A DNA stretch of 64,000 nucleotides, from contig CAWENQ010000004.1 of the NCBI GenBank assembly GCA_963810485.1, forward strand, positions 558,001-622,000, given 5' to 3'. The position numbers and the translations under genes are program-made. The notes under the pieces were generated by a model that saw nothing but the letters and a program-made list of their open reading frames with translations, made no database searches and was not told the DNA's origin. Shown in pieces: positions 15,536 through 23,795 of this stretch (within the stretch, counting starts at the first letter, position 1; every line of letters begins with the position of its first letter). Source of the DNA: DATKFM01 sp963810485. Its GTDB lineage: Bacteria; Pseudomonadota; Alphaproteobacteria; Dongiales; Dongiaceae.

Positions 15536-16624
15536 ATGACTCCCCTCGGCGAGATCCTGGCCAAGCGGATTCGCCTGGCCGGGCCGATGACCGTGGCGGA
15601 ATTCATGGCCGAGGCGGTGAACCACCCGCAGCTCGGCTACTACAAGCAGGGCGATGTCTTCGGCTTGTCGGGCGATTTCATCACTTCGCCAGAGATCAGC
15701 CAGATGTTCGGCGAGCTGATCGGCGCCTGGTGCGCCGCTTGCTGGGACAAGATGGGCCGGCCCACTCCGGTGCGGCTGGTGGAGATCGGTCCCGGCCGCG
15801 GCACGCTGATGGCCGACCTGCTGAGGGGCACGCGAGCCGTTGCGGGGTTTCACGATGCCATCGACCTGCATCTGGTGGAGACCAGCCCGGCGCTCCGGGA
15901 ATTGCAGAAATCGGCGATCGCCAAGGCGGCGCCGTCGCTCAAACCCCATTGGCACGACATCTTCGACGATGTGCCGGAGGGACCGCTGCTCCAAGTCAGC
16001 AACGAATTCTTCGACGCGCTGCCGATCCATCAATTCGAACAGCATCGCGGCCGCTGGCAGGAGCGCATGGTGACTCTCAACGGCGACGGCGACGGTTTTG
16101 CCTTTGCCCTGCGCGCGCCAGGCGCTGCCTTCGCACTGGCGCGTCCGCCGATCCCGGCGCCGGAGGGAACGGTGCTGGAAGTTTGTCCGGCGGCCATCAC
16201 TGTGGCCACCGCCATCGCCCGCCGCGTCGTTGCCTTTGGCGGCGCCGCGCTCAATTTCGACTATGCCATCGGCGAAGGCGGCGTCGGCGACAGCCTGCAG
16301 GCCGTGCGCCGTCATGGGAAACATGGCGTGCTCGAAGAACCGGGTTTGGCCGATCTCTCCGCCCATGTGGACTTCTGCGCCATCGCCAGCGCCGCCCGGG
16401 AGTCCGGCGCCATCGTCCATGGCCCCATCGCCCAGGGCGAATTGCTGGAACGCCTGGGCATCCAGGCCCGCGCCCAGGCGCTGCAGCAGCGGGCCACACC
16501 GGAGCAATCCGCCGATATCGCGGCCGCCATGGAGCGCTTGCTCGATCTTCAGCAAATGGGCACCCTGTTCAAGGCGCTGGCGATGACCGCGCCCGGACTC
16601 CCCACACCAGCCGGATTTCCATGA
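15536..16624 (+). CDS. Class I SAM-dependent methyltransferase, MidA/NDUFAF7 family
   Basis: A 362-residue protein with the family opening MTVAEFMAEAVNHPQLGYY, the GDFITSPEISQMFGELIGAW block and the SAM-binding VEIGPGRGTLMADLL. The mitochondrial relative NDUFAF7 methylates an arginine of complex I subunit NDUFS2; the bacterial role is presumed similar. The ATG at 15536 starts 2 bases after the lgt stop, and the stop overlaps the pgeF start (ATGA). Confidence 0.9.
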   Translation: MTPLGEILAKRIRLAGPMTVAEFMAEAVNHPQLGYYKQGDVFGLSGDFITSPEISQMFGELIGAWCAACWDKMGRPTPVRLVEIGPGRGTLMADLLRGTRAVAGFHDAIDLHLVETSPALRELQKSAIAKAAPSLKPHWHDIFDDVPEGPLLQVSNEFFDALPIHQFEQHRGRWQERMVTLNGDGDGFAFALRAPGAAFALARPPIPAPEGTVLEVCPAAITVATAIARRVVAFGGAALNFDYAIGEGGVGDSLQAVRRHGKHGVLEEPGLADLSAHVDFCAIASAARESGAIVHGPIAQGELLERLGIQARAQALQQRATPEQSADIAAAMERLLDLQQMGTLFKALAMTAPGLPTPAGFP

Positions 16625-17403
16625 CAATGCTTACGCCCTTGCAGTCGGAATCGCTTGCGCGACTGGATGGCGTTCGTCACGCCTTCTACACCAGGCGCGG
16701 CGGCGTCAGCGAAGGCATCTACGATTCCCTGAATTGCGGCCTGGGGTCGGGCGATCTGCGCGATGCCGTGGTCGAGAACAGGCGGCGCGCCATGGCGTTT
16801 CTCGAACTGCCGGAAGCGGCGCTCGCCACCAATTTCCAGATTCACAGCCCCGACGTCATCGTCGTGGATCAAGTCTGGCCCCGCGACGAGCGGCCGAAGG
16901 CCGACGCCATGGTCACGCGCACGCCCGGCATCGCCTTGGGCATCCTGACCGCCGATTGTGCGCCCGTCCTGTTCGCCGACACTTTCAACGGCATCGTCGG
17001 CGCCGCCCATGCGGGCTGGCGCGGCGCGCTATCGGGCGTCGCCGAGGCCACCATCGCCGCCATGGTCAAGCTGGGCGCCGAACCCCACAGCATCCAGGCC
17101 GCAATCGGCCCCTGCATTGCCCAGGCTTCATACGAAGTAGGCCCTGAGTTTCCGGCGCCCTTTCTCAGTCAGCATGAAGACAACCGGCGATTCTTCGGCC
17201 CGTCGCAGCGGACGAGTCATTTCATGTTCGATCTCGGCGGATATCTCGCGGCCCGCCTGCGGGCCAGCGGCATCGCCGGGGTGGAGATCGTCGCCCGCGA
17301 CACCTGCGCCGAAGCGGAGGAATTCTTCAGCTACCGCCGCACAACTCTGTCCCAAGGCAAGGATTATGGCCGGGGGCTATCGGCGATCGCTCTTGCCGGC
17401 TAA
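16621..17403 (+). CDS. pgeF: Peptidoglycan editing factor PgeF (laccase-domain, YfiH family)
   Basis: A 260-residue protein of the DUF152/YfiH family with the conserved catalytic His75 in FQIHSPDV, Cys113 in LTADCAPVLFAD and His130 in GAAHAGWRGAL. The E. coli protein removes misincorporated serine from UDP-MurNAc peptides; older annotations call it polyphenol oxidase. The ATG at 16621 overlaps the midA stop by four bases, indicating translational coupling. Confidence 0.92.
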   Translation: MTMLTPLQSESLARLDGVRHAFYTRRGGVSEGIYDSLNCGLGSGDLRDAVVENRRRAMAFLELPEAALATNFQIHSPDVIVVDQVWPRDERPKADAMVTRTPGIALGILTADCAPVLFADTFNGIVGAAHAGWRGALSGVAEATIAAMVKLGAEPHSIQAAIGPCIAQASYEVGPEFPAPFLSQHEDNRRFFGPSQRTSHFMFDLGGYLAARLRASGIAGVEIVARDTCAEAEEFFSYRRTTLSQGKDYGRGLSAIALAG

Positions 17404-17433
17404 CGCCGCCAAATCGACAGCGAGGACCGGCCC

Positions 17434-17502
17434 GTGCCGCACCTGTTGTATCTCATCTTCTTCTGCATCGCCGGGCTGATCGCCCTGGTCGTGCTGTTCT
17501 AG
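17434..17502 (+). CDS. Possible 22-residue single-span membrane peptide
   Basis: GTG at 17434 opens a 22-codon frame ending TAG 17500-17502, with GAGGA at 17421-17425 as ribosome site. The product is almost wholly hydrophobic (LLYLIFFCIAGLIALVVLF), one membrane span. It lies 30 bases after pgeF on the same strand. Not recognised; may be a real micropeptide or chance. Confidence 0.4.
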   Translation: MPHLLYLIFFCIAGLIALVVLF

Positions 17503-17516
17503 ACGATGCGGCCGGC

Positions 17517-19079
17517 TTACGCGACCGCGCGCATGGCATTCACCCGGTCCTGCGGAAAAGTGACTGTGACCCGTGTGCCGACATTGACCTCGCTCTCAAT
17601 CGTGAGCGAGCCGCCGAGGAGCTCGGCAAGCTTCTTGGAAAGCGGCAACCCAAGCCCGGCACCGTCATGTTTGCGTCCGAGGCGGGAATCGACTTGGCCA
17701 AACCGCTCCAGGGCAATGCGGATCCCCTCGGGTGCCATGCCGATGCCGTTGTCCTCGATGACGAGGGCGACCTGTGCACCATCGGGAAACGCGGAGAGCC
17801 GCACCTTGCCGCCCGCCGGCGTAAACTTCGCCGCATTCGACAGGAGATTAAGCAGGATCTGCCGGATGCGGCGCTCATCGCCCCGAAGGTGCGGCAGCGC
17901 CGGATCGACTTCGGTGGTAAGCACGACTTGCGAGCGTTCGAGCTGATTCTCCAGCATGCGCGTTACTTTGGCGATGACCTGAGGAAGCTCAATGATCTCG
18001 TCTTCGATCTCGAGTTGGCCCCCATCCGCACGGGAGAAATCCAGGATGTCGTTGACGAGCCCGAGAAGATGCTGACCGCTGTCGTGCACATCCTTGACAT
18101 AGCTCTTGTAGCGGGCGTTGCCGATCGGCCCGTAAATCTCGGCATCAAGTATACCGGAGAACCCGATGATTGCGTTGAGCGGCGTTCTCAGCTCATGGCT
18201 CATCGTCGCGAGAAACTGCGACTTGGCCTGGCTCCCCGCCGCTGCGGCGGCAAGCGCAAGCTCGAGACTGTGCGAGGTCCTCTGCAGCTCGCCGCGCGTC
18301 TTTTCCAGCTCCGCGACATAGCTCCTCAGCCGCTCCGCTTCCTGAATCGCCCGCTCGGCCAAGCGCTGGTCGAAAACCGAGCCTGACAATGCAAGTGCGA
18401 TGATCATCACCATGACGACCGCAATGGCAACCGCGAGCCAATCCGGCGCAAGCAGTGCGGCTGCCTGCCCCGACAGGAGCGGATCGGGCGTCAAGGTCAG
18501 GGCGGACATGGCGGTAAAATGCAGCCCCGCAATGGCGAGCGCGAGTCCCTGAGTTCCTGCGATACGCCACTTTAGAGAAGGGGCGCGGGCAAACATGGAC
18601 AACCCGAAGGCACCCAGAATGGTGCCGATCGCAATGGAGGCAACAACGTAGCCGAGATCCCAGTTCAACTCCGCCGGTGCCGTCAATGCGGCCATGCCGG
18701 TATAGTGCATGGAGCCGATGCCGAGCCCGAACAGCGCGCCGCCTAGAGCCCAGGCGCGAAAGCGAAACGCCAAAAAGAACGCAATACAACTCGCAAGCAC
18801 GGCGATCGCTATGGAAAGAGCAGTCAGCCCGATTTCGTATCCCACAATGACCGGCGTCCGGTAGGCCAACATCGCAACGAAATGAGTCGACCAGATTCCC
18901 GCGCCCGCCACCGCCCCTCCGGCAGCAATCCAGCGGAGAGAGGGGTGTGTCTGTCCGTGCTTTGAACTTCGCGTGAGCAGGCTCAGGGCCGTGTAGCAGC
19001 TCAGTACGCATACAATTACTGCGAGCAGTAGAAGCCTGATGTCATGCTGCTCGGCGATGCAACTGTAAATGCGGATCAT
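17517..19079 (-). CDS. MHYT-domain sensor histidine kinase
   Basis: A 520-residue membrane kinase. The N-terminal half is a seven-span MHYT sensor with three motif copies: STHFVAM (64-70), SMHYTGMAAL (123-132) and LHFTAMSAL (186-194), thought to bind a metal and sense a diatomic gas or redox state. A coiled coil follows (about 235-275), then the HisKA domain with His295 in MSHELRTPLNAIIGFS and an HATPase with NLLSNAAKF, EDNGIGM and GLGLPLSKKL. No receiver domain and no response regulator is adjacent, so it is an orphan kinase. The ligand is inferred from the family only. Confidence 0.88.
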   Translation of the reverse strand: MIRIYSCIAEQHDIRLLLLAVIVCVLSCYTALSLLTRSSKHGQTHPSLRWIAAGGAVAGAGIWSTHFVAMLAYRTPVIVGYEIGLTALSIAIAVLASCIAFFLAFRFRAWALGGALFGLGIGSMHYTGMAALTAPAELNWDLGYVVASIAIGTILGAFGLSMFARAPSLKWRIAGTQGLALAIAGLHFTAMSALTLTPDPLLSGQAAALLAPDWLAVAIAVVMVMIIALALSGSVFDQRLAERAIQEAERLRSYVAELEKTRGELQRTSHSLELALAAAAAGSQAKSQFLATMSHELRTPLNAIIGFSGILDAEIYGPIGNARYKSYVKDVHDSGQHLLGLVNDILDFSRADGGQLEIEDEIIELPQVIAKVTRMLENQLERSQVVLTTEVDPALPHLRGDERRIRQILLNLLSNAAKFTPAGGKVRLSAFPDGAQVALVIEDNGIGMAPEGIRIALERFGQVDSRLGRKHDGAGLGLPLSKKLAELLGGSLTIESEVNVGTRVTVTFPQDRVNAMRAVA

Positions 19080-19293
19080 TCCAGATTCATATTACGACCC
19101 AACTCAAGAATCCGTAAATTTGGGACAGTCGAACACCCTGCACCGCATGCTTAAAAGATGGTCAAGCCGTCGTGGAAACGACGGTGAATATTGGACATTT
19201 AGGCTCGACGATCCGTTATCCTGGTGCGGTCGCGAAACCGAAGGAAAGCGAGATGAACGTGGGCCGAGCAATCCTTACAGCTTTCCTGTCCGG
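19080..19293 (+). other. Gene-poor AT-rich gap with a possible integrase C-terminal remnant
   Basis: This stretch is more AT-rich than its neighbours and carries the MHYT kinase promoter. On the plus strand around 19151-19240 the frame reads KDGQAVVETTVN then IGHLGSTIRYPGAVAKP. That resembles the tail of tyrosine integrases (GHxxLESTVRYLG) with two residues missing. No catalytic residues are left. If real it is a relic of a past insertion. Confidence 0.3.
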
Positions 19294-19335
19294 CCAAAAA
19301 CAAACCCGGCGCCGCGATAATCGCCAGCGCCGGGC
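19294..19335 (-). terminator. Rho-independent terminator downstream of the 34-residue basic peptide gene
   Basis: Minus strand: CCCGGCGC (19334-19327) pairs with GCGCCGGG (19312-19305), followed by TTTGTTTTTGG. Well placed for the short gene at 19428-19532 and directed towards the MHYT kinase. Confidence 0.75.
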
Positions 19336-19427
19336 TTGCATCGTGGAAGCTTAAACTTGTCGAAGCGAGAAGCTCGACAACGCCGGCGGCGAGTATCTAT
19401 GCGCTTCGCCGGCGCAGAGACGGCAGA

Positions 19428-19532
19428 CTACTTGCGCTTGGAGCGCTTCGCCGTCTTCTTCACCGAACGCTTCTTGGCAGCCACGGACTTGCGCTTCGTG
19501 GCCTTCTTCCGCTTCTTTGCCTTCATAGCCAT
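19428..19532 (-). CDS. 34-residue highly basic (Lys/Arg-rich) peptide
   Basis: On the minus strand an ATG at 19532, eight bases after TAGGAG, opens a 34-codon frame ending TAG at 19428. About two-thirds of the residues are Lys, Arg or Ala, starting MAMKAKKRKKATKRK. The composition resembles the tails of histone-H1-like or nucleoid-binding proteins. It has its own ribosome site and a terminator downstream, so it is probably expressed. No family is recognised at this length; nucleic-acid binding is an inference from charge. Confidence 0.65.
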   Translation of the reverse strand: MAMKAKKRKKATKRKSVAAKKRSVKKTAKRSKRK

Positions 19533-19911
19533 ATCAGAACTCCTACGTCTTGTTGTGGTCCTGCGCGGCGAACATCGCCGCCACCACCGGTCCACTCGTA
19601 CGGGAATTTAGTTAACAAATGTTTATCAAGAATCTTTTCTGACGGCAGCGCTGGACCCTGCCGGGCGCATCGTCGACGCCGCATGAGCATTGCCGGTGCA
19701 AGCTGCTGGGATCGCTGACAGCGCCTTGATCCTGCGATGACGCATCGTTCGATGCGATGAAATGCGACGCGCGATTCGCCGCGCCGACGCCGGATTTTCC
19801 GCTGTCCGCAGCGGTTTACAGGCTTATGACAGGTTGTTATATGTCCGCGCGCCCGGGACGACGCCGATTCGAAGCGCCGGCAGGGCAAGGGGAAGCGTCA
19901 GGGTCGGTCTC

Positions 19912-20844
19912 ATGAAACTTATCACCGGCAACAGCAATCGCCCGTTAGCCGAGGCCATCGCGGCCTATCTAAATTTACCGCTCACCCAAGCCCATGTCCG
20001 CCGCTTCTCGGACATGGAGGTCTTCGTGGAGATCCTGGAGAACGTCCGCGGCGAGGACATGTTCGTCATCCAGCCCACCTCATACCCCGCCAACGACAAT
20101 CTGATGGAACTGCTGGTGACGATCGACGCGCTGCAGCGCGGCTCGGCCCGGCGAATCACCGCCGTGATCCCCTATTACGGCTATGCGCGCCAGGACCGGA
20201 AATCCGGCCCGCGGACGCCGATTTCCGCCAAGCTGGTGGCCAACCTGATCACCGTCGCAGGCACCGATCGGGTGCTCACCCTCGACCTCCATGCCGGCCA
20301 GATCCAGGGCTTCTTCGACATTCCCACGGACAATCTGTTCGCCGCTCCGGTCCTGGTGAAGGACATGAAGCAGCGTTACCAGGGCAATGACGTCACCATC
20401 GTTTCGCCAGATGTGGGCGGCGTGGTGCGCGCCCGCGCCATCGCCAAGCGGATGGAGGCCGAATTGGCCATCATCGACAAGCGGCGCGAGCGGGCCGGCG
20501 TTTCCGAGGTCATGAACATCATCGGCGACGTCGAAGGCCGACGCTGCATCCTGGTGGACGATATCGTCGATTCCGCCGGCACGCTCTGCAATGCAGCCGT
20601 CGCGCTGAAAGAGGCCGGTGCCGTGTCGGTCAGTGCCTATGTCACCCATGGCGTGCTCTCCGGCGGCGCCGTGGCCCGGGTGGCGGCGTCGCCGATGGAA
20701 TCCCTGGTCATCACCGACAGCATCCAGGCCACCGAGGCCATGCGGATTTCCCAGAAGATCCGCCAACTCACCATCGCCCCCCTGCTGGGCGAGGCGATCC
20801 AGCGCATCACCGACGAGAAATCGGTCTCCAGCCTGTTCGACTGA
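19912..20844 (+). CDS. prs: Ribose-phosphate pyrophosphokinase
   Basis: The enzyme makes PRPP from ribose-5-phosphate and ATP for nucleotides, His and Trp. It is 310 residues, the normal length. Visible are the ATP-site RQDRKSGPRTPISAKLV, LDLHAGQIQGFFDIP with the metal-binding His, and the PRPP loop CILVDDIVDSAGT. The ATG at 19912 gives the standard N-terminus MKLITGNSNRPLA. It heads the prs-rplY-pth-ychF block, with a 261-base gap before rplY. Confidence 0.94.
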   Translation: MKLITGNSNRPLAEAIAAYLNLPLTQAHVRRFSDMEVFVEILENVRGEDMFVIQPTSYPANDNLMELLVTIDALQRGSARRITAVIPYYGYARQDRKSGPRTPISAKLVANLITVAGTDRVLTLDLHAGQIQGFFDIPTDNLFAAPVLVKDMKQRYQGNDVTIVSPDVGGVVRARAIAKRMEAELAIIDKRRERAGVSEVMNIIGDVEGRRCILVDDIVDSAGTLCNAAVALKEAGAVSVSAYVTHGVLSGGAVARVAASPMESLVITDSIQATEAMRISQKIRQLTIAPLLGEAIQRITDEKSVSSLFD

Positions 20845-20923
20845 GCCGGATCTGGCCATGATCGCCGGCAATTGACGCGGCAGGGCGGTTGCGGCAGTAA
20901 TACGCGCCTTTTTGGCGACCGGA

Positions 20924-20939
20924 CGCCCGGTAACGGGCG
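20924..20939 (+). other. Hairpin with GTAA (GNRA-type) loop in the rplY leader
   Basis: CGCCCG (20924-20929) pairs with CGGGCG (20934-20939) around GTAA. The 261-base gap between prs and rplY has no gene; it holds this hairpin, a weaker CGCC-TTTTT-GGCG hairpin at 20905-20917, and the ribosome site of rplY. No T tract follows the GNRA hairpin, so it is more likely a leader element than a terminator. Confidence 0.4.
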
Positions 20940-21105
20940 CTGCTGCGGTTTCGATAACTCCCCTTAGGGTATTGATTCAAAGGGATTATCCCCTGCACTC
21001 CGCCGCCATGGCTGGCCCGAGGGAAATGATCCCGATGGCCGGCCGAACCCGGAGAGCGGCACCCCTGGAGGCCGTCTCCATATCTGACCAACGGAGCAAG
21101 GACCA

Positions 21106-21873
21106 ATGAGCGAAGTTCACACCATTACCGCTAACAAGCGGGACCGGGCCGGAAAGGGGGCCGCCCGGGCGACGCGACGCGAAGGCCACGTCCCCGGCGT
21201 TATCTACGGCAACAAGCAGAGCCCCGTGCTGATCGCCCTCGATCCGCGGGAAATCGACCGCGAGATCCACAAGAAGGGCTTCTACACCACGCTGTTCGAC
21301 CTCAAGGTCGGCGGCGACGCCCACCGGGTGCTGGCGCGCGATATCCAGTTCGACCCCGTGACCGATCGCGTGGTCCATGCGGATTTCATGCGTGTCACCG
21401 ACGCGACGCGGGTGCGGGTGCATGTGCCGGTGGCCTTCACCAATGAAGGCCTGTCGCCAGGCATCAAGCGCGGCGGCGTGCTGAACGTGGTGCGCCACGA
21501 CATCGAGATGTACTGCTCGGCCGGCAATATCCCGCAATCCATCCTGGTGGATGTGAAGGAGCTGGATATCGGCGACTCCGTCCACATCAGCATGATCAAG
21601 CTGCCCGAAGGCGTGCGGCCGGTGATCACCGACCGCGATTTCACCATCGCCTCCGTGGCGCCGCCCACCGTGGTCGTGGAGACCGTGGTTGCCGCGCCGA
21701 CGGAAGTCACCGCCGAGGCCGCAGCCGCTGCTGCAGCCGCTGGCGGCGCTCCTGGCGCACCCGGCACGGCACCCGCCGCTGGCGCTGCCGCGGCCGCCGC
21801 GCCCGCCAAGGGTGGCGCAGCCCCGGCTGCACCGGCCAAGGGCGGAGACGAGAAGAAGGGCGGCAAGAAGTAG
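21106..21873 (+). CDS. rplY: 50S ribosomal protein L25 (long CTC/TL5 form)
   Basis: A 5S-rRNA-binding ribosomal protein. The N-terminal L25 domain has ANKRDRAGKGAARATRREG and VPGVIYGNKQSPV; a second beta domain (TL5 type) follows to about residue 195. The last 55 residues are an Ala/Gly/Pro/Lys-rich low-complexity tail ending KKGGKK, longer than typical. The start at 21106 has GGAGCAAGGACCA upstream. pth begins 18 bases after the stop. Confidence 0.94.
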   Translation: MSEVHTITANKRDRAGKGAARATRREGHVPGVIYGNKQSPVLIALDPREIDREIHKKGFYTTLFDLKVGGDAHRVLARDIQFDPVTDRVVHADFMRVTDATRVRVHVPVAFTNEGLSPGIKRGGVLNVVRHDIEMYCSAGNIPQSILVDVKELDIGDSVHISMIKLPEGVRPVITDRDFTIASVAPPTVVVETVVAAPTEVTAEAAAAAAAAGGAPGAPGTAPAAGAAAAAAPAKGGAAPAAPAKGGDEKKGGKK

Positions 21874-21891
21874 CCGCCGGGCAGATGCGGT

Positions 21892-22500
21892 ATGCGGCTG
21901 CTCGTTGGCCTGGGCAATCCGGGGCCCGGCCATGCGGGCGACCGGCATAATATCGGCTTCATGGCGGTGGACGAGATCGTCCGCCGCCATGGCTTTTCCG
22001 CCTACCGCCAGCGCTTCCAGGGCCTCACCGCCGAAGGCACGGTCGGCGGCGAGCGCATCCTGGCGCTGAAGCCCGAAACCTACATGAACCGGTCGGGTCC
22101 GGCCGTTCAGGAAGCCGCTCAATTCTACAAGATCGAACCGCAGGACATCCTCGTCATCTATGACGAGATCGACCTGGCGCCCGGACGGATCCGGGTCAAG
22201 CTGGGCGGCGGTTCGGGCGGGCATAACGGCATCCGCAGCGTCGATGCCCATATCGGCCCGGATTTCTGGCGTGTCAGGCTGGGCGTGGGCCATCCCGGTC
22301 ATCCGGATCTGGTGGCGCCCTATGTGCTGCGGCCGTTCGACCAGGAGGAGCGGCCGATGTTCCGGAAACTGATCGAGGCGGTGGCCGAGGCCGTTCCGCT
22401 GCTGGTGGTCGGCGATCCGAATGGCTTCATGAGCAAGGTGAACGTCCTGGCGCCCGCCCCGAAACCGCCGAAGCCGGAAGAAGAGACGCCGCCGAAGTAG
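21892..22500 (+). CDS. pth: Peptidyl-tRNA hydrolase
   Basis: A 202-residue enzyme that recycles peptidyl-tRNA by cleaving the ester bond. It has the family N-terminus LLVGLGNPGPGHAGDRHNIGF with catalytic His19, the KPETYMNRSG motif, the IYDEIDLAPG segment and GGGSGGHNGIRS. A Pro/Lys/Glu-rich tail closes it. The gene follows rplY closely and precedes ychF, an order common in proteobacteria. Confidence 0.95.
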   Translation: MRLLVGLGNPGPGHAGDRHNIGFMAVDEIVRRHGFSAYRQRFQGLTAEGTVGGERILALKPETYMNRSGPAVQEAAQFYKIEPQDILVIYDEIDLAPGRIRVKLGGGSGGHNGIRSVDAHIGPDFWRVRLGVGHPGHPDLVAPYVLRPFDQEERPMFRKLIEAVAEAVPLLVVGDPNGFMSKVNVLAPAPKPPKPEEETPPK

Positions 22501-22545
22501 ATGGCAGCGGCGCGAACTGCAAATTTCAATCAATAGGAACGGATC

Positions 22546-23643
22546 ATGGGATTTGAATGCGGCATCGTCGGCCTGCCCAATGTGGGCAAATCGACGCTCT
22601 TCAACGCGCTGACGGCGACGGCGGCCGCGCAGGCGGCGAACTATCCGTTCTGCACCATCGAGCCCAATGTGGGCCGGGTCGCTGTTCCCGATCCGCGCCT
22701 GGAGAAGATCGCCGTGCTGGGCAAGTCGGCCAAGATCATTCCCACGCAGTTGGGCTTCGTCGACATCGCCGGGCTGGTGCGCGGCGCCAGCAAGGGCGAA
22801 GGGCTGGGCAACCAGTTCCTCGCCAATATCCGCGAAGTGGACGCCGTCATCCATGTGCTGCGCTGCTTTGCCGGCGAGGTGACCCATGTGGAGGGCAGCG
22901 TCGATCCGATCCGCGATGCGGACACGGTGGATACCGAACTCATGCTGGCCGATCTCGACAGCCTGGAGAAGCGCACCGACGCCACGGCGAAGAAAGCGCG
23001 AGGCGGCGACAAGGAGTCGAAGATGTTCCTGGCGGTTATGGAGCCGGTGCTGGAAGCGTTGCGCGCCGGCCGGCCGGCTCGCAGTGTCAGTCTCTCCAAC
23101 GAGCAGAAACCTCTCCTGCGGCAACTGCAGCTGATGACTTCTAAACCCGTGCTCTATGCCTGCAACGTCGACGAGGCCTCGGCCGCCACGGGCAATGATT
23201 GGTCGCGCAAGGTCGAAGCGCGCGCCAAAGAGGAAGGTGCGGAGGCGGTGGTGATCTCCGCCGCCATCGAAGCTGAGGTGGCACTGCTGACCGATCCCAA
23301 GGACAAGCAGGAATTCCTGGCGTCGCTGAATCTCACGGAAGCCGGTCTCGATCGCGTCATCCGCGCCGGCTATCATCTGCTCGATCTCATCACCTTCTTC
23401 ACCGTCGGCCCGAAGGAAGCCCGCGCCTGGACCGTGCATCGCGGCGCCAAGGCGCCCGAGGCTGCGGGCGTCATCCACACCGATTTCGAGCGCGGCTTCA
23501 TCCGCTCGGAAACCATCGGCTATGACGATTTTGTGACCCTTGGCGGCGAACAGCCCGCCAAGGACGCGGGCAAGATGCGATCCGAAGGCAAGGATTATGT
23601 CGTACAGGACGGCGACATCGTGCATTTCCGCTTCAACGTTTAG
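22546..23643 (+). CDS. ychF: Redox-regulated ATPase YchF (Obg-like)
   Basis: A 365-residue Obg-family P-loop protein that prefers ATP. It has G1 GLPNVGKSTLFNAL (residues 8-21), the G3 region FVDIAGLVRGASKGEGLGNQFL, a coiled-coil insert, and a C-terminal TGS domain ending in VQDGDIVHFRFNV. Associated with ribosomes and the oxidative stress response. Start at 22546 after AATAGGAACGG. A terminator follows at 23660. Confidence 0.96.
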   Translation: MGFECGIVGLPNVGKSTLFNALTATAAAQAANYPFCTIEPNVGRVAVPDPRLEKIAVLGKSAKIIPTQLGFVDIAGLVRGASKGEGLGNQFLANIREVDAVIHVLRCFAGEVTHVEGSVDPIRDADTVDTELMLADLDSLEKRTDATAKKARGGDKESKMFLAVMEPVLEALRAGRPARSVSLSNEQKPLLRQLQLMTSKPVLYACNVDEASAATGNDWSRKVEARAKEEGAEAVVISAAIEAEVALLTDPKDKQEFLASLNLTEAGLDRVIRAGYHLLDLITFFTVGPKEARAWTVHRGAKAPEAAGVIHTDFERGFIRSETIGYDDFVTLGGEQPAKDAGKMRSEGKDYVVQDGDIVHFRFNV

Positions 23644-23659
23644 GCCGCGATAGTCACCG

Positions 23660-23685
23660 GCCGGTGACTTTGTCACCGGCTTTTT
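23660..23685 (+). terminator. Rho-independent terminator after ychF
   Basis: GCCGGTGAC (23660-23668) pairs with GTCACCGGC (23672-23680) around a three-T loop, followed by five T. It closes the prs-rplY-pth-ychF block. Confidence 0.85.
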
Positions 23686-23795
23686 CAATCGGTGGTTACG
23701 CCCTCGTGCGTACTTGCGCCTGAAAATGCCGGTGCTATCTCCCTGTCACTGAATTCACCCAAGCAAACGAAGATTCTTACGGAGAGGACATCCCC

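Noticed and set aside
19069..19354. Plus-strand short frames between the MHYT kinase and prs as intact genes
   Set aside because: No convincing ribosome site with conserved product; only a possible integrase remnant is kept as a low-confidence note.
20986..23688. A 900-codon minus-strand open frame opposite rplY, pth and ychF
   Set aside because: Shadow of three confident genes, with low-complexity His/Arg-rich translation.
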